In this document: piece after piece, positions 15,470-24,856 of the stretch | Layout of the letters: every line of letters begins with the position of its first letter | Numbering within the stretch: position 1 is the first letter of the stretch | Source of the DNA: Novosphingobium sp. | GTDB taxonomy: Bacteria; Pseudomonadota; Alphaproteobacteria; Sphingomonadales; Sphingomonadaceae | Direction of reading: 5' to 3' | Assembly (NCBI RefSeq): GCF_027489515.1 | Contig: NZ_JAIXZS010000089.1 | Coordinates: forward strand, 1-41,589 | DNA length: 41,589 bases | Translations under genes and position numbers: made by a program | Notes under the pieces: model-generated | Seen by the model: only the letters and a program-made list of their open reading frames with translations | Database searches by the model: none | What the model was told of the DNA's origin: nothing

Positions 15470-16560
15470 CGTGCGGTCATCGTGCTGCGCACCAGCCGGC
15501 CGAGCAGCGGGAACAGCCCGGCATAGCTCGAACGGGTATAGGTCGAGCCCATGCCGAGCTCTGCGCTCAGGCGGCGATGCGCTTCACCCAGCGCGTGATA
15601 GGGCACGCTTGGCAGCAAGTGGTGCAGCGCATGATAGCGCAGGCCAACCGGCGCCCACAGCACCGTCAGCCAGCCCGGCGGCGGCACGTTGACCGAATCG
15701 AGGTACTGCCCCGTCACCGTCATCGTCTCGCCCTCGTTCTCCCACAGGTGCGCGACCAGCGTGCGCGCCTGATTGAGCACGGCGCCGAGCGCGATCACCG
15801 CGATGCCGATCAGCAGCGGGCGCCAGCCATGCGTGGCCGACCAGCCGAGCAGGAACCACGCCCAGGCGGACGCGCCGAACTCCTGCCAGAACACCATCCG
15901 CGCAAAGTCACCCTCCGGCGGGCGGCGGCGAAAGGCCGGGTTGATCGCCAGCGCCGAGGCGCGCGCCCAGACCAGCCAGCGCAGCGGCGGGATGATCGCG
16001 CCTAGCGGCACGAGCACAGCCGAACGCACCAGCAGCGCGACCGGCAGCAGCAGCGCAGTCAGCAGAAACACCGGCAGCGACCACGGCTTCATCAGCGCGA
16101 GCGGCAGGTATTCGGGGTCCTCCGCGGTGCCATAGCGCGTGCGTGCATGGTGCAGCGGGTGGACGCCCTCATACATGAACGAAGGCGTGAGCATCGGAAT
16201 GCCGACGATCAGGTTCCACACGAAGCGGAAGCCGGGCAGCGCATTGCGGTGGATATGCGAAAGCTCGTGGATGAACAGCAGCGCACGGTAGAAGGCGAGC
16301 GCCGACAGCACGCCGCAGGCCACAGCGAGCCACCCATTGGTGGCAAGGATCGCCCCGGCCAGCGCGGCATAGCCCGTCAGCGCCGAAGCGAGCATGTCAG
16401 GCCAGAAGATCGCAGGGCTGGCCTCGCCCAGATCGCGCGTCAATTCGACCGCGGCGCGCAGCATGGCCTTGTCGTCCGGCGTGCGCGCGAGGATCGCGGC
16501 GTCGCCAGACGCATCGGCCTTCGGCTGCGGGGCCGTTTCGATCGAAGGAGAGGCGAGCAT
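15466..16560 (-). CDS. Membrane fatty acid desaturase family protein
   Basis: A 364-residue di-iron membrane protein with the three histidine boxes of the FADS superfamily: FIHELSH (98-102), GVHPLHHAR (134-138) and YHALHHLLP (310-314). Hydrophobic segments flank them at about 60-110, 180-215 and 250-275. The family introduces double bonds or hydroxyl groups into acyl lipids; the exact regiochemistry cannot be read. I begin at 16560, where AGGAAA precedes the ATG; an open frame extends further upstream without domain content. Confidence 0.88.
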   Translation of the reverse strand: MLASPSIETAPQPKADASGDAAILARTPDDKAMLRAAVELTRDLGEASPAIFWPDMLASALTGYAALAGAILATNGWLAVACGVLSALAFYRALLFIHELSHIHRNALPGFRFVWNLIVGIPMLTPSFMYEGVHPLHHARTRYGTAEDPEYLPLALMKPWSLPVFLLTALLLPVALLVRSAVLVPLGAIIPPLRWLVWARASALAINPAFRRRPPEGDFARMVFWQEFGASAWAWFLLGWSATHGWRPLLIGIAVIALGAVLNQARTLVAHLWENEGETMTVTGQYLDSVNVPPPGWLTVLWAPVGLRYHALHHLLPSVPYHALGEAHRRLSAELGMGSTYTRSSYAGLFPLLGRLVRSTMTAR

Positions 16561-16710
16561 GCGTGTTTCCTGATTGACCCGAGAGTGCCTGATAGACCTT
16601 GAACCGCTTGTCCAGAGACCCTTTGAGCCGTGTCCGCTTGACAATCCGACCCGGGCCAACGCAGGCAAGCCCTGCATTTTTTCCTAGTACTTCCAAACAA
16701 AGGCAAGATC

Positions 16711-17898
16711 GTGGCCGGAACTCCAGACAATGCCCATTCAAACGCTGGCGGCGAAGTAGTCATCACCCCGGTTTCCGGCAAGGCCGACCGCACTGCCTTT
16801 GTGGACCTCGCCTACAGCATCAACGCGAGCGATCCCGCGTGGGTCCCGCCGCTGCGCATGGAAGCGGTGGAGCTTGTCACGCCCGGCAAGAACCCGTTCT
16901 TCGAGCACGCAGATGTGCAGCTGTTCCTCGCGCGCCGTGCTGGCAAGGTGGTTGGCCGCATCTCGGCGCATATCGATCACCTCGCCGTCGCGATGGACCC
17001 GGTGCAGGGCATGGGTCCGGGCACGGGCAACTGGGGCCTGCTTGAGGCCGAAGACGAGGCGACGGCGCGCGCACTGATCACCCGCGCGGAAGACTGGCTG
17101 CGCGAGAAGGGCATGAACCGCGTGCTGGCCCCGATCTCGATGTCGATCTGGGAGGAGCCCGGCCAGCTCGTGCGCGGCTTCGAACAATCGCCCACGGTCA
17201 TGATGGGTCACCAAAGCAAGCGCTACCCCGCCTATATCGAAGCGCTGGGCTATACCCATGCCAAATCGCTGCTCACCTACGAGCTCGACATCACCAGGGA
17301 ATTCCCCCCGCTCATCCAGCGCATTGTCGCTTCGGGCGAGAAGAACCCGCGCATCCGCATCCGCGGCGTGGACAAGAGCAAGTTCGATGCCGAGGCCAAG
17401 CTGATCCTCGATATCCTCAACGATGCCTGGTCGGACAACTGGGGCTTCGTCCCCTTCACCGACACCGAGATCGCCTACGCCGGCAAGAAGTTCAAACCGA
17501 TCGTGCGCGAGGATCTGATCATGATCGCCGAGTACGACGGCGAGCCGGTGGCGTTCATGATGACGCTGCCCGATCTCAATGAAGTGCTGAAGCCGATGGG
17601 CGGCTCGCTGTTCCCGTTCAACTGGGCCAAGCTGCTCTTGTGGCTGCGCAATCCGCGCGTGCGCACCATGCGCGTGCCGCTGATGGGCGTGCGCAAGAGG
17701 CTTCAGTCCTCGCGCCTTGCCAGCCAGCTCGCCTTCATGATGATCGAATACATCCGCCGCAATTCGGTGACGCGCTATGGCTCCACGCGCGGCGAGATCG
17801 GCTGGATCCTCGATGACAATCAGGGGATGGTCGCCATCGCCGATGCCATCGAAAGCAAGGTCAACAAGGAATACGTGATCTACGGCAAGGGGCTCTAA
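16711..17898 (+). CDS. Large GNAT-like protein of unknown substrate
   Basis: A 395-residue protein of a family sometimes listed as N-acetyltransferase or misnamed dATP pyrophosphohydrolase. Recognisable segments are FVDLAYSINASDPAWVPPLR, GKNPFFEHADVQLFLARRAGKVVGRISA (a GNAT-like beta strand pair), FEQSPTVMMGHQSKRYPAYIEALGYTHAKSLLTYE and DLIMIAEYDGEPVAFMM, suggesting two tandem acetyltransferase-like folds. The start is GTG at 16711 with AAAGG seven bases ahead. Between the divergent desaturase and this start is a small hairpin, GCAGG-CAAGC-CCTGC, followed by ATTTTTT (16661-16682), which may act on its leader. Function is unknown to me. Confidence 0.75.
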   Translation: MAGTPDNAHSNAGGEVVITPVSGKADRTAFVDLAYSINASDPAWVPPLRMEAVELVTPGKNPFFEHADVQLFLARRAGKVVGRISAHIDHLAVAMDPVQGMGPGTGNWGLLEAEDEATARALITRAEDWLREKGMNRVLAPISMSIWEEPGQLVRGFEQSPTVMMGHQSKRYPAYIEALGYTHAKSLLTYELDITREFPPLIQRIVASGEKNPRIRIRGVDKSKFDAEAKLILDILNDAWSDNWGFVPFTDTEIAYAGKKFKPIVREDLIMIAEYDGEPVAFMMTLPDLNEVLKPMGGSLFPFNWAKLLLWLRNPRVRTMRVPLMGVRKRLQSSRLASQLAFMMIEYIRRNSVTRYGSTRGEIGWILDDNQGMVAIADAIESKVNKEYVIYGKGL

Positions 17899-18023
17899 GC
17901 GAAACAGACGGCTCGGTCGCGGCACCGGCCCCCGCACTTCCGCGCGCTTCGCGCCTCGCTCATCGCAAACGCGCATCTCCCGCCTTGATCCCGCCACACG
18001 CGGGGTCCAGATAGCGGCGCGAG

Positions 18024-19172
18024 ATGGCCGACATGCCCGATCCCGAACTGGAACCCGGCACCGCCGTGTCCCGCCTCCCCGATGAGTGGGCGGGCGATAC
18101 GCGCGCGCGGCTGCAATCGGCGATCGTGCTGCTGCTCATGGCCGGGCTGTTCCTCGCGCTGCCCTTCGTGCTTTCGATCGGTTCGGTGGTGTTCCTGCCG
18201 CCGGTCTCCGCCGTCGTCATCACGATCATCCTTGCCCCGCTCGCAGACCGCATGTGCCGCCTTGGCCTGCCCGACATGCTTGCCGCACTTCTCGCGATGC
18301 TGACGATGGCCGGCGTCATCGTCCTCGCCCTCGCGCTGATCCTTCAGCCGGCCTTCGCCATGGTCGATCAGGTGCCGGACATGCTGACAGTGGTCAGCCG
18401 CCGCTTTGCGGAATGGCGCGGCAACCTCGCGTGGATCAACGATTTCAACCGCCAGCTTGCGCGCCTGCTCGGACACAGCCCGCGCGAGGTCGTGCTCGCC
18501 AGCCCCTCGGTGATCGAGCAGGTTGCCTTCGCCACGCCGAGCCTGGTGCTCGAGACGCTGGTCACCCTGCTGATGACCTTCTTCATGATCGAAACGCGCC
18601 TGCGCGTCCGCCGCCGCCTTGCGCGCGACGGCGACAGCGTGAACGCCTCGGTGCGCATCGCCCGCGTGATGCGCGATGTGCAGGACCGTGTGGCTGGCTA
18701 TCTGCTCACCGTCGCGCTGATCAACCTCGGCATTGGCGTGATCGTCGCTTGCGGCGCCTATGCTTTCGGCCTCAGTGCGCCGATCATGTGGGGCGGCCTC
18801 GCCTTCGTGTTCAATTTCCTGCCCTACCTCGGCCCGCTGGCGATGATGGCCTTGCTCGGGCTGGTCGGGCTCGGCACGGCAAGCTCGATGTCCGTGGGCT
18901 TTGTCCCGATGCTCGCCTTCATGGGCCTCCACGCGATCGAGGCAAACTTCGTGACGCCCGCGATTCTCGGCGCGCGGCTGACGGTGAGCCCGGTCTCGAT
19001 CCTCGTCGCGATCAGCTATTTCTCGTGGATCTGGGGCGTACCCGGCGCGCTGCTCTCCGTACCGATCCTGCTCATCATCGAGGCCATGCTCGACAACCTC
19101 GGTCGCCCCAACGTGATCGGCTTCCTGCTCGGAGAGCCGCTGTTCCGGCCCGCTTCAGGGCTCAGTCGCTAG
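18024..19172 (+). CDS. AI-2E family (PerM/TqsA-like) transporter
   Basis: A 382-residue membrane protein with about eight transmembrane segments. Typical landmarks are the N-terminal helix pair (LLLMAGLFLALPFVLSIGSVVFLPP), a long amphipathic middle (about 115-200), and the C-terminal block NFLPYLGPLAMMALLGLVGL, HAIEANFVTPAILGARLTVSP and FSWIWGVPGALLSVPILLIIE. The family includes exporters of AI-2 and Na+/H+ antiporters, so the substrate is open. Its last 11 bases overlap the convergent symporter gene. Confidence 0.9.
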   Translation: MADMPDPELEPGTAVSRLPDEWAGDTRARLQSAIVLLLMAGLFLALPFVLSIGSVVFLPPVSAVVITIILAPLADRMCRLGLPDMLAALLAMLTMAGVIVLALALILQPAFAMVDQVPDMLTVVSRRFAEWRGNLAWINDFNRQLARLLGHSPREVVLASPSVIEQVAFATPSLVLETLVTLLMTFFMIETRLRVRRRLARDGDSVNASVRIARVMRDVQDRVAGYLLTVALINLGIGVIVACGAYAFGLSAPIMWGGLAFVFNFLPYLGPLAMMALLGLVGLGTASSMSVGFVPMLAFMGLHAIEANFVTPAILGARLTVSPVSILVAISYFSWIWGVPGALLSVPILLIIEAMLDNLGRPNVIGFLLGEPLFRPASGLSR

Positions 19173-20487
19173 CGGGCTCGTCGTCCAGCCCCGGCATCGC
19201 ATCGACTACCGCCGTGACGGCAACGTCGAGCGTCACATTGCCCAGCGTTCGCATGAGATCGGGCAGCACTTCCACCGCCACCAGCAGCGCCAGCGGCCCC
19301 ACCGGTACGCCCATCGCCAGCGCAATCGGCCCGCACGATGTGACGAGGCTGATCGCGCCGGGCAGGCTCACCGCGCCAAAGCTCATCACCGAGGCGACCG
19401 CGAAACCAGCCACCATGTGCCAGGTATCAACCGGAATGCCGAGCCAGTGCGCAAGGTAGATCGCGACGGCAAAGTTCATTGCCGGGCCGGTGCCGCGAAA
19501 CAGCGCAACCGCCAGCGGCAAGGTAAACTCGGCCGCGCGATCTCTAATGCCGAGCTGGCGGCAGGCGCCGAGCATCGCGGGAAGCGAGGCCAGCGAAGAC
19601 TGCGTCGAAAGCGCCAGCGCCTGCGCCGGGATCACTGCGCGGGCGAAGGCTCCCAACGGCTGCCGGCCGAACAGCACGGCGATGGGATAGGCGCTGAGGA
19701 ACATCACCGTCCCCGTCAGCGTGACGATCAGCACATAGTGCGCCAGCGCGCCGATTGCCGCCGCCCCGGTATGCGCCGCGACCGCAAAGCTCAGGGCAAA
19801 GACGCCGACCGGCGCGGTCCACAGGATCCAGCCGACCACGATCAGCGTTGCCCCGCCCACGCCTTCGAAGAACGTCAGCAGGCTGTCGCGCTGGCGCAGG
19901 CCGAGCCGCGCGGCAGCGACCGCGAAAGCCGCTGTGAACAGCAGCAGCGGCAGGATCGCATCGTTCGCGGCAGACGCAAAGACATTGGCGGGCACGAACG
20001 AGGCCACGAAATCGCCCGCCCCCGGCAGCGGCCCGGCATTCTGCGCCGTGGCAGCGGACATGCTCGATCGCAGCGCCTCGGCCGCGCCCGGCGGGCTGGG
20101 GATCAGCGCGAGGAGTGCGGGCACCACGAAAGCGGCCATCGCCGAACCGCCCGCAAGGATCAGATAGAACCAGCCGAGCGCGCGCCGCGCCATCGCACCC
20201 GCACGGGCCGCCGCGACAGTCTGCACCATGCCCATGAACAGCAGCGAGACGACCAGCGGAATGATCGTGGCGCGGAGCGCCCGCAGCCACATGTCGCCCA
20301 GCGGCTCTGCCACTGCCAGCGCCGGTGCCAGCGCGCCCGGCGCGCGCATGGTGAGCAGGAGCCCCAGCCCGAGGCCCGCGATCAGCCCGACAAAGGTCCA
20401 CAAGGTGGGCACCCGGGTGATTTCAGGCAGGGTGCCGGAGGAACCCGCCTCACCGGCGGATGACATATCGTTAATCGGTTGGTTCAT
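19162..20487 (-). CDS. Dicarboxylate/amino acid:cation symporter (DAACS)
   Basis: A 441-residue secondary transporter of the GltP/DctA (SLC1) family. Visible are the eight or so membrane segments, the serine-rich re-entrant loop STQSSLASLPAML (HP1) and FRGTGPAMNFAVAIYLAHWLG (TM7, in place of the usual NMDG-type motif) followed by SFGAVSLPGAISLV (HP2). The canonical NMDGT is altered to GTGPAMN, common among alphaproteobacterial members. The first about 25 residues are polar. It would import dicarboxylates or acidic amino acids with Na+ or H+. It diverges from glmM. Confidence 0.87.
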   Translation of the reverse strand: MNQPINDMSSAGEAGSSGTLPEITRVPTLWTFVGLIAGLGLGLLLTMRAPGALAPALAVAEPLGDMWLRALRATIIPLVVSLLFMGMVQTVAAARAGAMARRALGWFYLILAGGSAMAAFVVPALLALIPSPPGAAEALRSSMSAATAQNAGPLPGAGDFVASFVPANVFASAANDAILPLLLFTAAFAVAAARLGLRQRDSLLTFFEGVGGATLIVVGWILWTAPVGVFALSFAVAAHTGAAAIGALAHYVLIVTLTGTVMFLSAYPIAVLFGRQPLGAFARAVIPAQALALSTQSSLASLPAMLGACRQLGIRDRAAEFTLPLAVALFRGTGPAMNFAVAIYLAHWLGIPVDTWHMVAGFAVASVMSFGAVSLPGAISLVTSCGPIALAMGVPVGPLALLVAVEVLPDLMRTLGNVTLDVAVTAVVDAMPGLDDEPASD

Positions 20488-20568
20488 CGGGCGGTGACAT
20501 TAAGCGTGTAGGGGCATATGGCAATCCGCGCTGCGCTAGCGCTTTCGCAAAGGGACTTGTTTCAGGCA

Positions 20569-21906
20569 ATGGCACGCAAATTCTTCGGCACCGACGGCAT
20601 CCGGGGCCGGACCAACGCCGGTGTGATGACCGCCGCCACCGCGATGAAGGTGGGCCAGGCGGCCGGCACCTATTTCCTGCGCGGCGATCACCGCCACCGC
20701 GTCGTGATCGGCAAGGACACCCGGCTTTCCGGCTACATGCTGGAGAACGCGATGACCGCGGGCTTCACCAGCGTCGGCATGGATGTCGTGCTGCTCGGGC
20801 CGATGCCCACGCCGGCCGTCGCCCTCCTCACCCGCGAAATGCGCGCCGATGTCGGCGTGATGATCTCGGCCAGCCACAACCCGTTCGAAGACAACGGCAT
20901 CAAGCTGTTCGGCCCTGATGGCTTCAAGCTTTCCGACGAGGACGAACTCGCGATCGAGGCGATGCTCGAGCAGGACCTGCCGCTCGCCGATGCGAACGAC
21001 GTCGGCCGCGCCCGCCGCATCGAGGATGCGCGCGGCCGCTATATCCACGCGGTCAAGGCCTCGCTCCCGCACAACGTGCGGCTCGATGGCCTGCGCATCG
21101 TGGTCGATTGCGCGAATGGCGCGGCCTACCACGTCGCCCCTTCTGCCCTGTGGGAACTTGGCGCCGAAGTCATCGCCATCGGGGTCGAGCCCAATGGCAA
21201 GAACATCAACGCCGGGGTCGGCTCGACACACCTCGATGCGCTCAAGGCCCGCGTGCGCGAAGTGCGCGCCGATATCGGCATCGCGCTCGATGGCGATGCG
21301 GACCGGCTGATCGTGGTCGACGAAAAGAGCCAGACGGTCGATGGCGACCAGATCATGGCACTGATCGGCGGCCGGCTCCATGCACAGGGCACACTGCGCG
21401 GCGGCGGCGTGGTCGCCACCGTCATGTCGAACCTCGGTCTGGAGCGGTACCTCAATAGCCTTGACCTCGAACTCGTGCGCGCTTCGGTCGGTGACCGCTA
21501 TGTGCTCGAGAAGATGCGCGAGGGCGGCTACAACGTCGGCGGCGAACAATCAGGCCACATGATCCTGACCGACCACGGCACCACTGGCGATGGCACCGTT
21601 GCTGCGCTGCAGGTCCTCGCCGCGCTGGTCGCTTCGGGCAAGCCCGCGAGCGAGACGCTGCACTTGTTCGATCCCGTGCCCCAGCTCCTGAAGAACGTGC
21701 GCTTCGCTGGCGGCAAGCCGCTCGAAGCCGCCAGCGTCAAGGCGGTGATCGCAGAGGCCGAGGCGCAGCTTGCCGGCAAGGGCCGCCTTGTCATCCGCCC
21801 CTCGGGCACCGAACCCGTCATCCGCGTGATGGCCGAAGGCGACGACGCGCGCGAAGTGGAGCAGGTCGTCGATGCGATCTGCGACGCGGTCCGCAAGGCC
21901 GCCTGA
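20569..21906 (+). CDS. glmM: Phosphoglucosamine mutase
   Basis: A 445-residue alpha-phosphohexomutase that converts glucosamine-6-phosphate to glucosamine-1-phosphate on the way to UDP-GlcNAc. It has [13 protein letters not shown] at the start, the phosphoserine loop [14 protein letters not shown] with Ser102 as in E. coli, the magnesium loop [11 protein letters not shown], the sugar-binding GGEQSGHM and the phosphate-binding [15 protein letters not shown]. An open frame begins at 20518, but the family N-terminus [10 protein letters not shown] fixes 20569. DUF1272 and thiD follow closely. Confidence 0.97.
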   Translation: MARKFFGTDGIRGRTNAGVMTAATAMKVGQAAGTYFLRGDHRHRVVIGKDTRLSGYMLENAMTAGFTSVGMDVVLLGPMPTPAVALLTREMRADVGVMISASHNPFEDNGIKLFGPDGFKLSDEDELAIEAMLEQDLPLADANDVGRARRIEDARGRYIHAVKASLPHNVRLDGLRIVVDCANGAAYHVAPSALWELGAEVIAIGVEPNGKNINAGVGSTHLDALKARVREVRADIGIALDGDADRLIVVDEKSQTVDGDQIMALIGGRLHAQGTLRGGGVVATVMSNLGLERYLNSLDLELVRASVGDRYVLEKMREGGYNVGGEQSGHMILTDHGTTGDGTVAALQVLAALVASGKPASETLHLFDPVPQLLKNVRFAGGKPLEAASVKAVIAEAEAQLAGKGRLVIRPSGTEPVIRVMAEGDDAREVEQVVDAICDAVRKAA

Positions 21907-21918
21907 GGAGGACCCCCG

Positions 21919-22146
21919 ATGCTGGACATGCGCCCCGATTGCGAACGCTGCGGTACCGACCTTCCGGCCGAGGCGCCGGGCGCATTCATCTGCTCGTTCG
22001 AGTGCACCTTCTGCGCGGAATGCGCCGAAGCGCTCGATGATCGCTGCCCCAATTGCGGCGGCGAACTGATGGACCGCCCCAGCCGCGCCAAGGCGCTGCA
22101 CGCAAAGTATCCGCCTTCGACCGAGCGGAAGTTCAAGGCAAAATGA
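21919..22146 (+). CDS. DUF1272 zinc-binding protein
   Basis: A 75-residue protein with four cysteine pairs, CERC, CSFEC, CAEC and CPNC, which should bind two zinc ions in a treble-clef-like arrangement. The family is DUF1272 and no function is established. GGAGGA seven bases upstream gives a strong ribosome site, and it starts 12 bases after glmM. Its TGA overlaps the thiD start (ATGA), so it is coupled to thiD. Confidence 0.88.
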   Translation: MLDMRPDCERCGTDLPAEAPGAFICSFECTFCAECAEALDDRCPNCGGELMDRPSRAKALHAKYPPSTERKFKAK

Positions 22147-22904
22147 CGCAGCCACCCCGGGTGGCCCCCAGAATCCTGGCCATCGCCGGTTCGGATTCGG
22201 GCGGCGGCGCGGGCATTCAGGCCGATATCAAGACGATCACGATGCTCGGCGGTTATGCGATGACCGCCGTTACCGCGCTCACGGCCCAGAACACGACGGG
22301 CGTCACCATGGTGGAGGCCGCCAGCCCCGCGATGGTCGCCGCGCAGATCGATGCCTGCACGAGCGATCTCGGTGTCGACGCAGTGAAGATCGGCATGCTC
22401 GGTTCGCCCGGGATCGCCGCCGTGGTGGCGGAGCGGCTGGAGCGCCTTGCCGTACCGATCGTATTTGATCCGGTGATGATCGCCACCAGCGGCGCTGCGC
22501 TGGCCGACGCCGATACTATCGCCGCGTTCGAACGGCTCATGGCGCTTGCCACCCTCACCACGCCCAACGTGCCCGAACTCGCCGCACTCGGCGGCGCAGT
22601 CGCCCTGCGCGCGCGGGGCATCGCCTGGCTTGCCAAGGGCGGCGATGCGGAAGGGCCCGATGTGACCGATCGGCTCGCGGTGCCAGGCAAAGAGGATGTG
22701 GTCTGGACCGCGCCGCGCATCGCAACGCGCCACACCCACGGCACCGGCTGCACACTATCGAGCGCCATCGCCACGCACCTCGCGCGCGGGCTATCCCTCG
22801 CCGATGCGGTGGCGGAAGCACGTGCGTTCGTGCGCGCCGCCCTGCTTGCGGCGCCCGGCTTCGGCGCAGGACACGGCCCGCTGGGGCACTACGCCATCCG
22901 CTAA
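22143..22904 (+). CDS. thiD: Hydroxymethylpyrimidine/phosphomethylpyrimidine kinase
   Basis: A 253-residue ribokinase-fold kinase that phosphorylates HMP and HMP-P in thiamine synthesis. Motifs: LAIAGSDSGGGAGIQADIKTI (substrate loop), the YAMTAVTALTAQNT segment, DAVKIGMLGSP, PIVFDPVMIATSG, TTPNVPELAALGG and the catalytic THGTGCTLSSAIATHLA anion-hole loop. The ATG overlaps the DUF1272 stop; no THI-box riboswitch lies upstream, as expected inside an operon headed by glmM. It lacks a fused ThiE domain. Confidence 0.93.
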   Translation: MTQPPRVAPRILAIAGSDSGGGAGIQADIKTITMLGGYAMTAVTALTAQNTTGVTMVEAASPAMVAAQIDACTSDLGVDAVKIGMLGSPGIAAVVAERLERLAVPIVFDPVMIATSGAALADADTIAAFERLMALATLTTPNVPELAALGGAVALRARGIAWLAKGGDAEGPDVTDRLAVPGKEDVVWTAPRIATRHTHGTGCTLSSAIATHLARGLSLADAVAEARAFVRAALLAAPGFGAGHGPLGHYAIR

Positions 22905-22907
22905 GTG

Positions 22908-23144
22908 TCAGCTGCGGCCGCGCGTCCCCGCAATCGCAAGCAGCTTGCGCCACAGCCGCGCACGGCGTTCGCCGGTGAGAACAAGGATCAGATTGATCAG
23001 GAATACGGTTATGCCGACGAAGCCGAAGAACCCGCTTCTGGTATCCCCGATCCAGTAACCCAAGCCCAGCACCAGCAGAATCGAAGGCACAAACAGCAGG
23101 CTGAGGAACGCAAAGATTTTCGCAAAGATCAGGAACTGCTTCAT
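22908..23144 (-). CDS. Small two-helix membrane protein
   Basis: A 78-residue protein of unknown function. Two hydrophobic segments are clear, FLIFAKIFAFLSLLFVPSILLVLGLGYWIG (about 4-32) and FFGFVGITVFLINLILVL (about 39-57), followed by a basic tail ERRARLWRKLLAIAGTRGRS. Positive residues at the tail suggest both ends face the cytoplasm. It lies three bases from the convergent thiD stop and downstream of the LOG gene on the same strand, with two hairpins between. The start ATG has only a weak Shine-Dalgarno. Confidence 0.7.
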   Translation of the reverse strand: MKQFLIFAKIFAFLSLLFVPSILLVLGLGYWIGDTRSGFFGFVGITVFLINLILVLTGERRARLWRKLLAIAGTRGRS

Positions 23145-23227
23145 GCGCCGGGGCCCTAGCCAAACAGGGCCAGCAGGGATGGCTGACCTATCTAGTTGGC
23201 ATTGAGGGCTTTTCCCGGCTCAACCAA

Positions 23228-23273
23228 TCGCCCGAACGGGCGAAAGCACGGCATGCGGACTGCCCCTAGGGGC
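23228..23273 (-). terminator. Two hairpins beyond the LOG gene
   Basis: GCCCCTAGGGGC at 23262-23273 is a perfect palindrome two bases beyond the LOG stop, and TCGCCCG-AA-CGGGCGA at 23228-23243 is a second. There is no T run, so they could slow or stabilise rather than end transcription. They separate the LOG gene from the small membrane protein gene. Confidence 0.4.
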
Positions 23274-23275
23274 GG

Positions 23276-24154
23276 TCAGTCGAGATCGAGGCCGTAGAAT
23301 GCGGTGATATGGCTCCAGGCTTCCTCCGCCGTCTCGACCACGTGGAACAGGCCAAGGTCAGCCGGGCTGATCACACCTTCCTCGGCCAGCGCGGCAAAGT
23401 TGACCACGCGGCCCCAGAAATCCGCACCAAACAGCAGGATCGGGATCGGCTGCATCTTGCCCGTCTGGACCAAGGTCAGCAGCTCGAACAGTTCGTCGAA
23501 CGTGCCGAAGCCGCCCGGGAACGCCGCCACCGCCCGCGCGCGGAGCAGGAAGTGCATCTTGCGCAGCGCGAAATAGTGGAACTGGAACGAAAGATGCGGC
23601 GTCACATAGGCATTGGGCGTGTGCTCGTGGCGCAGCGTGATGTTGAGCCCGATCGATTCCGCGCCGACGTCCGCCGCGCCGCGATTGGCCGCTTCCATGA
23701 TCGAGGGACCGCCGCCCGAGCAGATCACGAAGTGGCGCTTGCCGTCTTCCACCACCGCGCTGCGGCTGGCGATCTGCGCCAGCTTGCGCGCCTCCTCGTA
23801 GTAGCGGGCCTTGGCGATCAGCCGCTCGGCGACCTTGTGCTGCTCGGGCGTCTTCGCCGCCGCGCGCACGGCATCTGCCTCTTCTGGTGCGGGAATGCGC
23901 GCCGAGCCATACATCACGAGCGTCGAGCCGATCGCCGCCTCGTCGAGCAGCATTTCGGGCTTGAGCAGCTCGAGCTGGAAGCGCACCGGGCGCAGTTCCT
24001 CGCGCAGCAGGAAATCGGTGTCGCGGAAGGCCAGCCGATAGGCCGGATCCTGCTGCTGCGGGGTGACGTATTCGTGGCTTTCGACAAAGCCGGCTTCCTG
24101 CTCGGCCTTGTAGAATCTGCGCTGCGAGAGTTCGTGGGCTTCTTCGTCGGTCAT
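23276..24154 (-). CDS. LOG family protein (TIGR00730, Rossmann fold)
   Basis: A 292-residue member of the lysine-decarboxylase-like LOG family. The signature PGGFGTFDELFELLTLVQTGK (PGGxGTxxE) and the phosphate-binding CSGGGPSIMEAANRGA are both present. LOG enzymes hydrolyse nucleoside 5'-monophosphates such as cytokinin ribotides to free base and ribose 5-phosphate; bacterial long forms may act on other nucleotides. The N-terminal about 100 residues, longer than in plant LOGs, are typical of the long proteobacterial subgroup. The ATG at 24154 is used; a TTG at 24184 is the only upstream alternative. Confidence 0.88.
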   Translation of the reverse strand: MTDEEAHELSQRRFYKAEQEAGFVESHEYVTPQQQDPAYRLAFRDTDFLLREELRPVRFQLELLKPEMLLDEAAIGSTLVMYGSARIPAPEEADAVRAAAKTPEQHKVAERLIAKARYYEEARKLAQIASRSAVVEDGKRHFVICSGGGPSIMEAANRGAADVGAESIGLNITLRHEHTPNAYVTPHLSFQFHYFALRKMHFLLRARAVAAFPGGFGTFDELFELLTLVQTGKMQPIPILLFGADFWGRVVNFAALAEEGVISPADLGLFHVVETAEEAWSHITAFYGLDLD

Positions 24155-24250
24155 GGCCCCAGCATGTCGCAAGGGCCGCGCCAATGCGCAATGGACGATG
24201 CATGCGGTTCAACAATTTGCTGCGATCAGATTGGCGCTGGCCGGTATGCT

Positions 24251-24275
24251 TTTGCCGCTACGGACAAGCGGCAAA
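24251..24275. other. Perfect 9-base hairpin in the gap after cueR
   Basis: TTTGCCGCT at 24251-24259 pairs with AGCGGCAAA at 24267-24275 around a seven-base loop. It lies about 90 bases past the cueR stop, in the 212-base gap before the LOG gene. No T run follows on either strand. It may mark the 3' end of the copper operon or the left edge of the accessory block. No gene is evident in the gap. Confidence 0.4.
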
Positions 24276-24366
24276 TAGGCCCACATCCGATGCAGCGGCA
24301 TGTGCTCACCCTTGCTGAGGCCCGGGAAAAGGTTGCGGCCTGACCGAGCCCCAGATCCGGCGCCGA

Positions 24367-24816
24367 CTACGGCTGGCGCCGCAAGGCCCCTTCGGAGGAG
24401 GGCTTCAAGCCGGACCAATCGATGAGTGACGGCTCTTCCAGATCGGCAAGGATCGGGCAGTCAGGGCGATCGTCGCCATGGCAGCAAGCAACCAGCGTGC
24501 CCAGCGTTGCAGCCATTGCCTCAAGGCTGCGGGCGCGCTCCTGAAGCCGTTCGATATGCGCCTTGGCGATGCGCATGACATCCGCACTGTGGCGGGATTT
24601 ATCGCGCCACAGGCCGAGCAGATCGTTGATCTCAGACACGGCAAAACCGAGGTCGCGCGCGCGGCGGATGAAGCACAGCATGTGCACGTCAGAAGGCGAA
24701 TAGTCGCGGTATCCGGAATCCCGCCGATCCGCTTTCGGGATCAGCCCAATCTGTTCGTAGTACCGGATCATCTTGGTCGAGACGCCCGATGCCTGCGATG
24801 CCTGGCCGATATTCAT
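24367..24816 (-). CDS. cueR: Copper-responsive MerR-family activator CueR
   Basis: A 149-residue MerR-family regulator: MNIGQASQASGVSTKMIRYYEQIGLI (winged HTH), a dimerisation helix (about 76-105) and the metal loop CCHGDDRPDC. Cys112 and Cys120 coincide with the Cu(I) ligands of E. coli CueR. The C-terminal tail of about 25 residues is longer than in E. coli. AAGGA eight bases upstream favours the ATG at 24816 over one at 24825. It lies 40 bases after the copA ATPase on the same strand and is probably cotranscribed, giving autoregulation through the copA promoter. Confidence 0.92.
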   Translation of the reverse strand: MNIGQASQASGVSTKMIRYYEQIGLIPKADRRDSGYRDYSPSDVHMLCFIRRARDLGFAVSEINDLLGLWRDKSRHSADVMRIAKAHIERLQERARSLEAMAATLGTLVACCHGDDRPDCPILADLEEPSLIDWSGLKPSSEGALRRQP

Positions 24817-24856
24817 GATGATCATCCTTGTCCAATTGCAGCGAAACCCGCACCGC

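Noticed and set aside
16638..16666. TTGACA as a promoter for the GNAT-like gene
   Set aside because: No -10-like sequence lies 16-18 bases downstream; a hairpin occupies that place.
24185..24366. Second copy of the tRNA-Gln 3' end as the other att site of a copper island
   Set aside because: I compared the tRNA 3' half with this stretch by eye and found no match of useful length.
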